A stretch of 64,000 nucleotides of DNA, taken from positions 1,240,001-1,304,000 of the forward strand of contig JABRWF010000003.1 of NCBI GenBank assembly GCA_018343915.1, read 5' to 3'. The notes beneath the pieces were generated by a model. The model ran no database searches. It worked only from the letters and a program-made list of their open reading frames with translations, and was not told where the DNA came from. Positions within the stretch are counted from its first letter, which is position 1, and every line of letters begins with the position of its first letter. A program made the translations under genes and the position numbers. Positions 1-12,094 of this stretch are shown one piece after another. The DNA is from Agroathelia rolfsii (lineage: Eukaryota; Basidiomycota; Agaricomycetes; Amylocorticiales; Amylocorticiaceae).

Positions 1-2185
1 ATGAGCACGTCATCGAGTAACATGAAGCATAGTGCAGATATTGGCGGTGCGCATACAGGCGACATGTAGCCTTGTCCGCGTTGAGCAACCGTGACGATGC
101 GCAAAACACCGATGGATAGCACATATGAAGGGGATCTCGAGACCGAGTTTGGCCTGGGTAACGTTGTCAGACATGAGTGGTAGTATGCAATGATAACAAA
201 CAGAGGGAAGCACCATTCGTACTGCTCCGCAGAGGTGTTTGGGATGAGCGACACAGTAGGGAAACGTTACAGTTAAGCCCGGGAAAGCAGCTAACCAAAA
301 TTTGATGTCTGCACTATCGAACGTCCTTTTGAGAAATACGTAGATCTGGGCTCTGAATCACGAGTGACGGTCTACTTGCTCAGCGAGGCCAAGACATAGG
401 TAGAATTCCTCGAACTGACCTGTTGTCCACGGAAATCAATCTCTCCCTTGGCACTAAATACAAGACCTTCATGAAGTTTCATCAACGGTTTGCTTGGCAA
501 TGTTAAAGGGAGCATAGTGTATAGAAGTCTCACTCAGCTCAAGATCACGCTCATACTCTTGGAATCTTGTTGGCCGAGCTAGCTCTTTTTCGTGGGGGAG
601 ATTTATGGAGTAAGAGGCACGCCCTGCAAGGCTCTCATCCAATTGACTCTCAAGTTCTCTGGCATTGCTTTGTACACGGACTATGACCATGGCCTTGCTA
701 GCGTATTCCGAGTTTGGCCTTGACAGGAAAGTGGCTTGCATGACGGAGGTTGTGTTGACGTATTTTGAAAAATGACTCGAGACGGAAAGCACAGTAATGA
801 TGCGAGGGTATTGCCAAAATCCAAGGAAGGTGGAGAGATATCCAGTAGAGGCGTAGGCCGGAAAGACAGCGAGCGCGTCTTGATCGCGATTGAGCCTGAG
901 TCTGGAGTCCGATACGAGCGCGCGTCCGAGTTGCCGGCAACACAATACACCCCCGTTGCAGTTGACCGCTCCTCATCCCCCTTTGCGAAAACTGCTCTTC
1001 AAATAGACCCTCTCCCCGCCGATGTGGATAGAATCATCGTTGATATGAACTCCATACCTAACCACCTCTATCATCTCACTATACGCAAGCAGTAGCTATC
1101 TCCAGTATTTCTTACCCTATGTGCTAATGTAATTCCCATGCGCAGAAATGTTCTTACTCACTCCTAAGCTACTCGGGAGAGCATGCTACGCTCCTAAGGC
1201 GGCTCGATGGCAAGTACTAGACGAGGTCTGGGACGCGAGTGTCCACTACATACCTTTCCCGTTGCATCTGCGTCTTCACATGCTTTTGGGTCTGCCAATA
1301 CTGCCATCTCCTGTCTTTTCTCTAATCATTGAATCTTTTGTGAAGGTAGGGCATGATTTGCTTTCCGCCATCGCCCCCTTCTTTCCCCACGCACTATCCT
1401 CGCATGGCTTGAATTCTGCCGGTGAAAAGCATCGTTCTGCAATGAAAACTAACTCCATGGTATGAATGGAGATGAGGGATCATCCTTATGGAATTTGCAG
1501 TCCAACGTTCTATTTTGCGATTTATATACTATACAGGACAGCGGATGCAGAAACCCGTCGATGTAATTCTATCATCCGTCACTAAGAGGTACGTGTGCTG
1601 CTCGCTATTCTCGAGTTGAACGCTTGTATGTTCTTCTTTCTATGTTGTCGTCCCGATTCCAGTTTTGATCTACACATCTGATATAGCCACGAATAAGGCC
1701 ATTGTAAAGAACGCTTGCTCATAGTAAACGTTTAGTGCGCATTATATGTTAGCCACCTTGTCATTACCTCTAACTCAACCAAGACGAAAGATGATGCAAT
1801 GATGGTTGTGCGACAGTTGCTTTGCCATTGGCAGTTCAAAAAGTCAAAAAATAATACATGTCTTATGGTCTCAGTAAGAAAACAATACACATTGAAGCAT
1901 AAACAAAAAGAGGAAGAAAAGTATAGGTGACAAGAGAAAAACATGATGTTCGGGCTAATCGGTGTTATAAATCGTTCAAAAGTAAAGAACTCAAGAAAGC
2001 GGGAATGAAGGTACGATACAGTTACATGTGGTCAACAATCATAACAGCTCTGAACTCGGTGTCCATCTTTCTACAGATACAGCAGAAACTGTTTCAGTCT
2101 TTCTCGTATTGCCTTTAAATCACAGTGAGATCGTTAGCTTGACGATTGTTCAAATCGAAAGGTTCGAAACTCACAGCGTTTTGCC
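1..2185. other. Accessory stretch downstream of the first TPR-CHAT gene; no firm gene
   Basis: No recognisable gene. A minus-strand frame at 469-945 is open for about 158 codons but begins only with a TTG codon and matches no family I know; it could be an exon of a lost or unrecognised gene. The part from about 1090 to 2185 is clearly related to 10990-12094, the equivalent flank below the second TPR-CHAT gene, so it belongs to a segmental duplication. Plus-strand open frames at 772-1095 and 1148-1465 look fortuitous. Confidence 0.5.
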
Positions 2186-5100
2186 TCAAATACCAAGGTG
2201 GATGAACGGGATCCACGCAAAGAAACTGTCTTCTCCTACTCTCTCTCTCAGATGTGCAACCGCCTCGTGAAGTGCGTACGCCGCCTGTCCATCGCTTGTC
2301 TTCATTCTGTGAGATTTCAAGTACTTATAGAACTGCTCGGCGACGATCGGTCCATCCTTGTCCCTGATCGACCACATTGTGCCGATGACGGTGTGATATC
2401 CGCTCATGAGCATACCAGCTGCAAGATGAGCAGCCTCTTCGGGCATACCCTCGTCGCCCTTGGCTGTTTGACAAGCCGAGAGGAATGCTAGCCGAGCATG
2501 GGGCAAAGTTTCTCCAGAGATGGTACGAAGGTCGAGCGGACCGTCGTAAAGCATGAACGCACTCTTCATTGGATCTTTCTCCTGCTGTACACCGTGACAG
2601 GCCAAATGAATCCAGCTCCGCTCTCTCATCTGACGTAGAACGGCATCACGGGAGGCTGCACCTCCGCTGAGTAATGTGAAGTCTTTGCCATCGAGTTGAT
2701 CATGAATCATCTTGACTTCATTAATTGTGTAGGGCGGTGGACTCTGACCAGGCGTTGATGGCTGGGATATAGCCGCAAGCCCTCGAAAGTCTGGCAACGT
2801 ATTGCCATCTTCACGCTTCAGCAGCATGGACAGACTTGGTGTATAAGACGATACAGCATATTTATAGGCCCTGGATTCTGAGTTTGAGCCGTCTCGATTA
2901 TAGCATCCTGCTGCATGTATAGGCAGAAATGAGAGTGAACCAGTGGTGCACCATGTGACATGCGGTAATGAATCACTGAAAGCTAATGGCTAGAACATTG
3001 TATAAGCAAATCGTAAGACTAGTTAAAAAGAAAGGCGGCGACGTACAGTATATCCGAGTACCTGAAATACGGGGTGAACAATGTCGGTCCACAGCATCTT
3101 GAGAACTCGCGACATCCAACTGGAATACAAGAGAATCGTAGGAGCTGATGCACGGTCGTAATCATCACCCTCTGCAGAGGCGAGATCACGAAGCAGTTGA
3201 TCGTCTTCCGTATCAATCCAAGAGAAGTCTTCGGACGAGCCAGGTTTCTGCGAGTCATGGACGGTGGTGCGAGCACCTCGACCAGCTAATGCACGAGTAA
3301 AGACACGATGAACTTTATTGAGTCTATCAAGAGATGCATATTTCAAATGGACATGTTCCAAATTATGTGTTTCATCGTTCCGGAGGATAATAGCATCACA
3401 GCGGCTTTCACTGATATTGATAATGATAATAGGCCCATGTGCGGCCGCCGGTGTAAGCGTCGAAAGCTTCGGTGATTGAAGGAAGTCTTCGTATCCAGAA
3501 CATTGACGGACCTTAACAAGCACGTTTTCCCACTCTTGAGCAAGTCGTCGATGCTCACGTGCATCTATCTCCCACTGATTGGATGCGTCAGTAAGTAAGG
3601 AGACAGGCAAAATATCCAGGACCCTTCCCAATGTCTCTAGTGAATGCGAGACATTTTTAACCTGAGCGGCAAGGTTAGGATAGTCGCGTTTGAGATCATC
3701 AATTGGGGTACGTAGACGAAGGATCTGGCCCCAGACAATTGATCGACCTTGCTCAATCCATTCAAGCGCAAGGTCAGGATGACCAGAGGAACATGCAACA
3801 GAAGTCGCAATGGAAACGGATTTACTAACGGAAGCAATATCTTGGTATCGAAGAGCGACAGAATTGCCTAGCCAAGCTACGCGTGGGATGAGTTCCATAA
3901 GTATGTGAGATGCTCGAAGAGGGGAGAGATGGGGACCAGAGTCAGGAAGTGGGTGAGTAGAGGCAAGCAAAGCCCATTGACGAGCTGCATTATGGAGAGT
4001 ATGAGGGGATCCGACTGAAGAGGAAGCAGAAGCCGAATAAGCGAAAATGGCATGTTGTAGATAGTCGATATCAAGAGTACGTCGAAAGCGAGTGGTAAAC
4101 GAGTTCCCCAGGTTATTAAGATGACGGGGTTTGTCGGCATGGCCGCTAGGAGTGAGATCGACAGCCTGCTGCTGAACCTGAATAGCCTGGTCAATGTCTG
4201 CTACTTCGCCAAACCGTTTGAATCGGCGAAGAAACGAATTCCCTAGATTATTGAGACGAGAGGGTTTGTCGGCATGGCCGCTAGGAGTGAGATCGACAGC
4301 CTGCTGCTGAACCTGAATAGCCTGTTCGATGTCTGCTACTTTGCCAAACCATTTGAATCGGCGAAGAAACGAATTCCCCAGATTAGTAAGACAACTGGGT
4401 TTGTCGGCATGGCCGCTAGGAGTGAGATCGACAGCCTGCTGCTGAACCTGAATAGCCTGGTCAATGTCTGCTACTTCGCCAAACCGTTTGAATCGGCGAA
4501 GAAACGAATTCCCTAGATTATTGAGACGAGAGGGTTTGTCGGCATGGCCGCTAGGAGTGAGATCGACAGCCTGCTGCTGAACCTGAATAGCCTGTTCGAT
4601 GTCTGCTACTTTGCCAAACCGTTTGAATCGGCGAAGAAACGAATTCCCCAGATTAGTAAGACAACTGGGTTTGTCGGCATGGCCGCTAGGAGTGAGATCG
4701 ACAGCCTGCTGCTGAACCTGAATAGCCTGGTCAATGTCTGCTACTTCGCCAAACCGTTTGAATCGGCTTTGAAACGAATTCCCCAGATTATTAAGATAAT
4801 TAGGTTTGTCGGCATGGCCGCTAGGAGTGAGATTGACAGCCTGCTGCTGAACCTGAATAGCCTGGTCGATATCTGCTACTTCGCCAAACCATTCGAATCG
4901 GAGAAGAAACGAATTCCCCAGATTAGTAAGACAACTGGGTTTGTCGGTATGGCCGCTAGGAGTGAGATCGACAGCCTGCTGCTGAACCTGAATAGCCTGG
5001 TCAATGTCTGCTACTTCGCCAAACCGTTCGAATCGGCTTTGAAACGAATTCCCCAGATTAGTGAGATAACCGGGTTTGGAGGCATGGCTGCTATGCATCT

Positions 5101-5723
5101 CATGAGTAATCTGCTCAAAGAATAACACCGCTATATCAAGGTCAACAACCTGTCCTAATCGCTCAAACCGAAGAAGCAAAAGCCTTGCAAGCAAACCAAG
5201 GTTTTTTGTCCCAATTTCTTCATCTTCTGGCGTTAGTCCAATGACACTTTGCTGCAACTCAATCGCTTCCTCCAAGTCCTCCCAGTCTCCTGACAAATCA
5301 AAACGCGTCTGGACGGAAATTACGAGATTGCTTAGCATCCCTCGTTTTCGATAGCTATCCTCTGGTACTAGATTGATTATTTCTCTTTCAAAGAATATTG
5401 TCATATTGAGATCCTCGATACTCCCATGTTTTTGGTATTGCTCCCAGAAGTTCTGGGCCTCTCTCTGCGCAGCACTAATCTGTGCTTGTACTTATACAAG
5501 TCAGCTTCTTATCCTTGGACCATTATGTAGACCATGTTTAACTTGCTTACCCGCCACCCAATTTAGCATATCAGTAGGCGTTAATGTACTGAGACTGTCA
5601 TCATCATGCGTAATGCTGAGAATAATTGACATTATCTCATCCTGATAGTACATCTGTTTGTTCATAGCTTCATGCCACAGTAATCAGTGATTCACATACC
5701 AATGATGTATTGCCATTATCCAT
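2186..5723 (-). CDS. TPR-CHAT protein with a homogenised TPR array (copy A)
   Basis: Predicted caspase-like CHAT peptidase with an N-terminal tetratricopeptide array; substrate unknown. Five-part reading: exons 5723-5700, 5653-5551, 5490-3047 and 2989-2186 give a 1124-residue product. The first exon is only eight codons and ends at a GTATG donor, as in the two intact paralogues; the second intron has a CTGAC branch motif and a TATAAG acceptor. Residues about 75-505 are 45-residue TPR units (core NLGNSF, RFGEVADI, QQQAVDL), seven of them nearly identical. A helical linker follows with LALEWIEQGRSIVWGQ. The CHAT domain fills roughly 860-1124 and keeps the expected dyad: His in HLACHG (about residue 989) and Cys in FLSACQTA (about 1030). 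The intron after LGYT sits at the same place in every copy. Function in recognition or cell death is inferred only. Confidence 0.87.
4137..5081 (-). repeat. Tandem 135-bp coding repeats (TPR units) in copy A
   Basis: Seven copies of a 135-bp unit begin at 4137, 4272, 4407, 4542, 4677, 4812 and 4947, an exact 135-bp spacing that equals 45 codons. Units alternate between two types, so 4273-4542 and 4543-4812 form a 270-bp higher-order duplication that differs at only a few bases. The paralogues at 12-15 kb and 17-20 kb have the same 45- or 42-residue-type units but far more diverged in DNA. This indicates recent unit expansion or gene conversion in this copy alone. Confidence 0.93.
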
Positions 5724-8700
5724 ATCTCAAGGTAAACAATAAGACGATTTATGTGGTAAGAGTGATATACTGTTCTGTATCTTTCATGCGCCAGACAACA
5801 TTATTTATATTACTGGCTTAATGGCATATACATGGTACAGCCTTATCATCCAGATTCAGAAGTGAATGCGGCGCCATTACTGCCTCAAAATTTCATTTCA
5901 CAGCATGACAAATATATATTAAGCTTCTTTCATAAGTTCCGGGGTCACTGCGTGGCAGAAGGTGCTTATGCAGTATTCAAGAATCTAGAAGCGGAGGAAC
6001 CCGAGGTGGTAGGAGCTGTGATCTAATCGCTTGTGGTACGCTGTGTTACCAATGGTCTCTGCTCCGAATGGTCTCAGCTGTCGCGATTCATCAGCTTCTC
6101 ATTGACTTATTTTGTATGCTTTTACGTCTACGTTTATACAAATTCTTATTTGCTTCTGTGGCATTACTAAAGCTTCGGGGCCTCATTAGCAGCGAAAACT
6201 GCGATTACGCAGAATGATCCTTGTGCGTCCACATGCTCAAGAAGAATGCTGTACATGATTGCTCTCCGTTTGTATGCTTTCTGGCGAAGGAGGCACGACG
6301 CCGGCATAAGGCGGTGTCTCGGCGTGCGCGTCAGGGCTGGCGGCTGGCAGGTTTCTATCCGGCCGGGGCTTGAAAAGTGCTTCGCGCTTTTCCCCCATTC
6401 ACCGCCGCCGCTACTCTGCATACAGGCCAGCCAGCCCATCAAGCAATGCCAAAGATCACACAAAAGCGATAATACCCGATCTTTTTTCTTTTGATACTTC
6501 GGCTCCTACCAGAACAGCTACTAGACACTCTGCGTATTATGGACTTAATACAACTGCATTAGGTGGCTCGTTGTTCTTCTATACCCCACCCGCACTGCCC
6601 TACGCATAAGCCATGATATATGAGGCTTGTGCTGATCCAGAGCCCCAGCCTCAGTCTCTGATACCGTTGGCGCCTGTTTCTGCATCGCCTATGCTTCGAT
6701 ATGATATGATCATGCATCCTTAGCGCTTTAGCGCCCCAACACGCGCGCCCAATTATTAGTTATCATTGGTATTGCCTTGTGCACACGTCAATGTAAGGTT
6801 TGCATAGCCTGTCCTTCCTCTGCTATACATCAAAACACGTGCATCAAGCCTACGAAGCCCCACGTCGATGACCAAGTTGGATCCGATGTCCCTTCAAGTG
6901 CACTGCCTATGACGAGTCCTTCTGTCGCTGCCCAATCTTTGTCCTGGTATCGCCCTCCCTCTCTATTTGACTGGCATCCTCAATTGGCTAACCATGCATG
7001 CTCGTTTACCCATTTTCGAGCTTTAAAAATAATGGCCAGCATCGATATTTTTATACTACCCTACATTTTGGTTCTCCATCGGTTCACCTTGTGCGTATGA
7101 ATTTCGGTCAAGAAGAATATTCTTGCATCTGATCCATATGAGTTTCATACTGTAGCTATATAGCCATATCACATAGATAGCACAATCAATATACTAGCGG
7201 CATGTACACTATACTTTTACACCATATATCATACTGATATACACAAACTGTATTCAGTGACAATTTTGACACAAATGATACTAAGAATGTATCCAAAATA
7301 AGATTTTTGCTACCTTCTTGCGAGCGGGTCGCAGTGGGGTGACTTCACCTGTACTATTACCGCTCTTGAGATGCCGTAGATCTGGAAAAACCAAACAGAA
7401 CTGAGTGACGTAGGCTGACATCAACCACAAGAGACAACAAGAGGAATAATTTATTTCAATAATTTACTCACGAATATGATCAAAAAGCGAGAGAGAACCA
7501 CAAAAAAAAGGTGCACACGCCGCCGTGATTGTAAGCGGTCACGTGCCCTCGCAAACGTAAAGGCAGCCAGTGAACTGAGCGGTGAATTCTGTTGACACGT
7601 CGAGTAGTTAATATTCAGATGCTCATTTGAGTATACCGCAATTCCCGCCCATGGGAAAGTTAAGGCTTCAATAATTGAACATTTAGCTGGGACAAGCGCG
7701 ACAACACGGACGCACAGCTGTATGACTATTGTGTTCATTTTTTTTTAAAAAAAAAAAAAAAGAAGAAGAAGGGGAGGCCCCACCTCCTTCCGCGACCGGC
7801 TTGAGAAAATCAGATCTTAATCCTATCTTGCAGCATTTTGGTTGTTACATGGTTGGTATGCAACCGGTTCTTGCATCTGGCGCATTGAGGTAGCAGAGTT
7901 GATTACTATCAGGATAGGAGCAACGGTTCATGTTAGCATTTTATGCCCTTCAATCTGGTCATATCAGTAATAATAAAACTGGATTTCGGAAAGGAGAGGG
8001 GCAGGAAGCTGACTAGGATTGGAAGGGATAGTTATCCGGCCATTTGGGCGCTTAAAAGTCCGTTACTTAGTCAACCTATACTGAGCTTCATGTCTTGATA
8101 GGTTGGCCATGTTATTATGGCTACGATGTGGAATTGACTAATGACTCACCACTTGCCCCTCAATGGCCTTTGTGGGCAGGAAGGGTAGTACACTTGGCAG
8201 CGAATTGTTTTGCCTCGTTCAGTTGCCTTGGGGACTATAAGGAGCTAATAATGTTTGCATGGAGGAAGTGTGTCGCAAAATACGTGAGACAGAGTATTAT
8301 TAGTGGTTAAATGGGGTAAGAGCTTACTTCTACTACCATCACTATAATCTTCATTATAGGGTGCGAGGTGGGATAAGGCGACACATTCTTCAAGGTCATG
8401 AATGCGAAAAACATCAAACCACCCTATACTGAGGTAGCGATTAAATCGAGGAAAGAACCAAAAGCCTCCCCGAGTGCTATGAGGACCTGGATCACGCAGG
8501 AGGGTAGTAGTGATCTAGACGGCAGCTAGACTACATACAATGACCGAAGACAACCAATATTGCTTCATGGTTCGTCGGCGTGAAAAAAAAGGAGTCAAAT
8601 GATTTGGTAGTGACATCGAGCCTGATACAAGCAGTTAGGTGCAGTCAAGTAGATTTGAACCAGCGACACAACACCATGATCTTGATATCAAAAATAGGAA

Positions 8701-11700
8701 AGCCAACATCAACAACGTCTAGAGAGTTTGCATGGTCTGCTAGGGAAAAGAATCAAAATCACATGTGCCAAAATGGGCAAGGAAGGAGGAGATGAGACTG
8801 GGATGATGAAGACTTTGAATAGACAGATTTTGATTACAATTGCCATGAGGTAGAGGAACGACATAGATAGTGGCCGTGTACGTGTGTCAGGGTGGCCCCG
8901 TCTCTCTTGTCTATTATACGCGAATCGTTATGATTGGAGAACCAGGTTGGACCTAAGCATATCATTGTGGGCGGAGACATTTGTGCAAGCTTAGAGATGA
9001 GGAGAGGTACACCATCTATGCTGTCGAGACGAGAGAAAAATGCCGCGAGACGTACTGAAGTATGTCATGCCTGAGCATGGGAGGCTACCAGCGAAAGAGC
9101 GGCATCTGTAATTATAGTAATCGCTCAGCAGGCGTTACCTAGGCAGTGAGAAAGAAGGTGATGAGTTTATACTTTTATAAAGAGCAATTACAGGGGATGG
9201 ATCTTTCTTTGCTGTATGCAGAGGCTTAAGTAAACTTGATTGATAGGCCACTAGACCATCAGATGATAATACGGGACTAGTACAGCACAGAGCACAAGCA
9301 GACTAACTCATTATCATATCTCCCTCCCTATTACTGAGGGCTACATAGGCTTTACTTAGCAGGAAGAAATACATAGAACATAAGAGGTGGATTCCCAGTC
9401 CCGTCAGGACAGCAGTTTCATCGATGGAGGTCGCACCAAGACGCGTCTCAAAACAAACTAAGAGACGAGAAGCGTAACGATATTGAAAAATGCGTCCGCA
9501 AGGGTAGAGTGCAAGGCAAAGAAGATAGGGATACAGAAAACGCATTTTTTGGTGACAAAAAGTACACTCAAAAGGATACAAGAGGCGCATCTTCATCGCA
9601 CTCCAATTCATTAAAGCTGGAGCCAAAGCTTGGAGTCCAGGACGTAGTCGTATCCGATTCGGCCACCCTCCCCCGTAGCGTGGTTCAGTCTGACAAAGGC
9701 TGTTTTCATGCCTGCCAACTTGCCAGTGTGGCATGAACAGAATGCATTTTCAACGATTGAAGGTGGCAAGAGCAGTTTTCACCTGTGGCTCATTCGCTAC
9801 TGTATTTTAGCCACTGGTGCCACCGGATAACGGGCCGGCTGATACATTGATTTGGAATCCTTATTGACACCGCGACGAACGGAAATTCTATTCGTGTTGT
9901 CTGCTGACTACTGTCGTCTATCATTGACCCAGCAACTGTACCATCTGCCACTCATGTATCCACTTCCGGTGTGAATTTTGCAATCAATTTGCGCCTGTGA
10001 AATTGCCATTTATGTTGCCAAGCCATGACACGCATGATATCTCTCAGTTGACGGGACTATGCGGTAGTCTTCACTCTCGTTGCTACTTACGGTCTTGATG
10101 ATATTGAATCTAGGTGAGTACCACTCTCCTTCTTTATCACTGAGAATTTTGCTGGCATTTTTCGCAACGTTTCCGCGTATCATTTTTATACTCAGTAGCC
10201 TGGTCACAATGACGGAAGCCCACGATAGCATTATCGAGCCCAACTATCTCCAGGTATACTGCTTGCCCTACCTCATCACCCCCGCTTCCGAGTCTTTTTT
10301 TTCATCGTATCTGTTGCTCATTGGAACAGCACATCCTCATGGACGCTCTGCTCCCCCGTCACAACTACCACTGTGTTTCATTAGGTTCCATCCACTATTG
10401 CCTTCGCTTATGTGAGCCATAATACAGAAGTATTGGGAATATCTTTGGCACCCTCGTCAGCTTTTTTTCCAATCCAGGTAAGTACGTTTGTACTCGATCT
10501 CTCCTTCGGTCACCGTTGCCCATCATATCTTTCTGGATCTCGCCTGTTTATTCACTACAACGCGGCGAAGACTGTGATGAAAAGCCTGCATGCCGGTCAT
10601 GAAATGTGAGCTATTATAGTCCTATGCGTGTATTCTGCACTACTTCCAACCTTTCTACTCTATCATCAGCGCCGCCATCCATACTATAACGTGTATGTCC
10701 CTGTTCCCTAACCCAAACTTTATTGTGTATCCTGCCTACGCCGGCATGGCCATGATGTTCATGGCCTGTGAAGAACCAGGCCAGATCGGGCACCGTAACT
10801 ACTGAGCGGTTAATACAATGGATTTGAATCGTATCCTTTATGGCATTCGATACACCGATCGCGCTCTCGTTATATACTACTCTATGAAACTTACAGTTCC
10901 TAGAGATTCCGCATCCTGGTCAATCAAAAACAATCGCCTTTCATGTGTACATCGCACACAATGACTGCCGTCCACAACATCATGCAGGCAGCTATCTCCT
11001 CAATATTTTTATTCCATGTGCTAATGTAATATCAGCACATAGAACTGATTCTATTCATCTTCAAGTTATCTGGGTAAGCACCCTGGACTCTGGAAGGCGG
11101 TTCAAAGGCAAATGGTGAGTGAGGTCTGAAGCGTTGGTGCCCATAGCGCGTCTTGTCCGTTGCATCCACACCTCCTTTTCATTCTTTTAGTTCTGTGAAT
11201 ATTGTCACTCTCTATCTTTTCCCCAGAGACTGGCTCTTTCACAAAGATCAGACGCCTGTTCCCATCCCTACATGCCGTCCTTGTATAAATTTCAGTGCCC
11301 TTACTTGCTGTCGGTGAAAAACGTCATCCAGAAAAGGCGAGTCACTCCATAGTATGAATAAGTATGAGTGATCATCCGAATGATATGGTCATTAGTTGAA
11401 TATTGTAATGTGTGATTTAAGTTCTTTACCGACAGAGGCAGAAAAGTGGATGGAGGAACCCGGCAGTGCTGCTCTGTCGTCCGTTCCTCAGGTACATGTG
11501 CACCACATGCTATTGAGTTGAATATCCGTAAAAAAAATTCTACGTTGTTTCCCCAATTTTTGGTACTACACGTTTGATACAGACATGGATGAAGTGATCG
11601 TGAAGAACACTTTTCATACTAAACTTCCGGTTCGCATTAGTCTGAGGTAGCTATATTCGCTGCTCCGTCATTGCTTCTGATCCGACTGGACGAAAAACGA

Positions 11701-12094
11701 TTCACTGATTGTGCTGGGACAATCACTCTCCCACCAAAAAGTTATGACATGATACATATCTCATGTTCATGATAAAATAATACACATCGAAACGCAAACA
11801 AAAGAGAGAGAGGTGAGGGCAAAAAGAGCAACACATGATACTTGAGTTAATCTAATCGATGTTATAGGTTGTTTGAAAGTAAAGAAATATAGGAAGCAGA
11901 AATAAAGGCACCATACAAATACAATTAGTTATCAGTCACGACAAATCCGCACTCAATATCCGTCTTCTCGCTGATACAGCAGAAACCATTTTAGCTACTG
12001 ATGTAGTGCCTCTGAATCCTGCGCTGGAGAGCTAGATTGACGAACATATGAGTAAAAATATTGGCAACTTACCCAAGGCTATCGACTCTCACCT
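5724..12094. other. Long accessory intergenic stretch between copies A and B
   Basis: About 6.4 kb without a gene I can support. It contains a 9-bp T run next to a 15-bp A run at about 7739-7762, a GC-rich patch at 6290-6440, and at 6351-6442 a sequence related in inverted orientation to 59345-59435. A plus-strand open frame at 10080-10415 and a minus-strand one at 9303-9734 lack family resemblance. From about 10990 on, the sequence is a diverged copy of 1090-2185. Confidence 0.5.

Noticed and set aside
469..945. 158-codon minus-strand frame
   Set aside because: Not listed as a gene because it has only a TTG start, no recognisable family and no splice evidence; mentioned in the regional entry.
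4137..5081. CRISPR-like regular repeat
   Set aside because: Units are 135 bp, contiguous and coding, with no spacers; the organism is eukaryotic.
4274..5125. Long plus-strand open frames with repeats (80 and 193 codons)
   Set aside because: They are antisense shadows of the 135-bp TPR units; a repeat length divisible by three keeps the opposite strand open too.
8620..8720. Possible tRNA (a ggttcaaatc-like B box on the minus strand near 8650)
   Set aside because: No T-stem pairing and no A box at the right distance.
9303..9734. 143-codon minus-strand frame
   Set aside because: No family resemblance, mixed composition, and the overlapping plus-strand frame is equally open.
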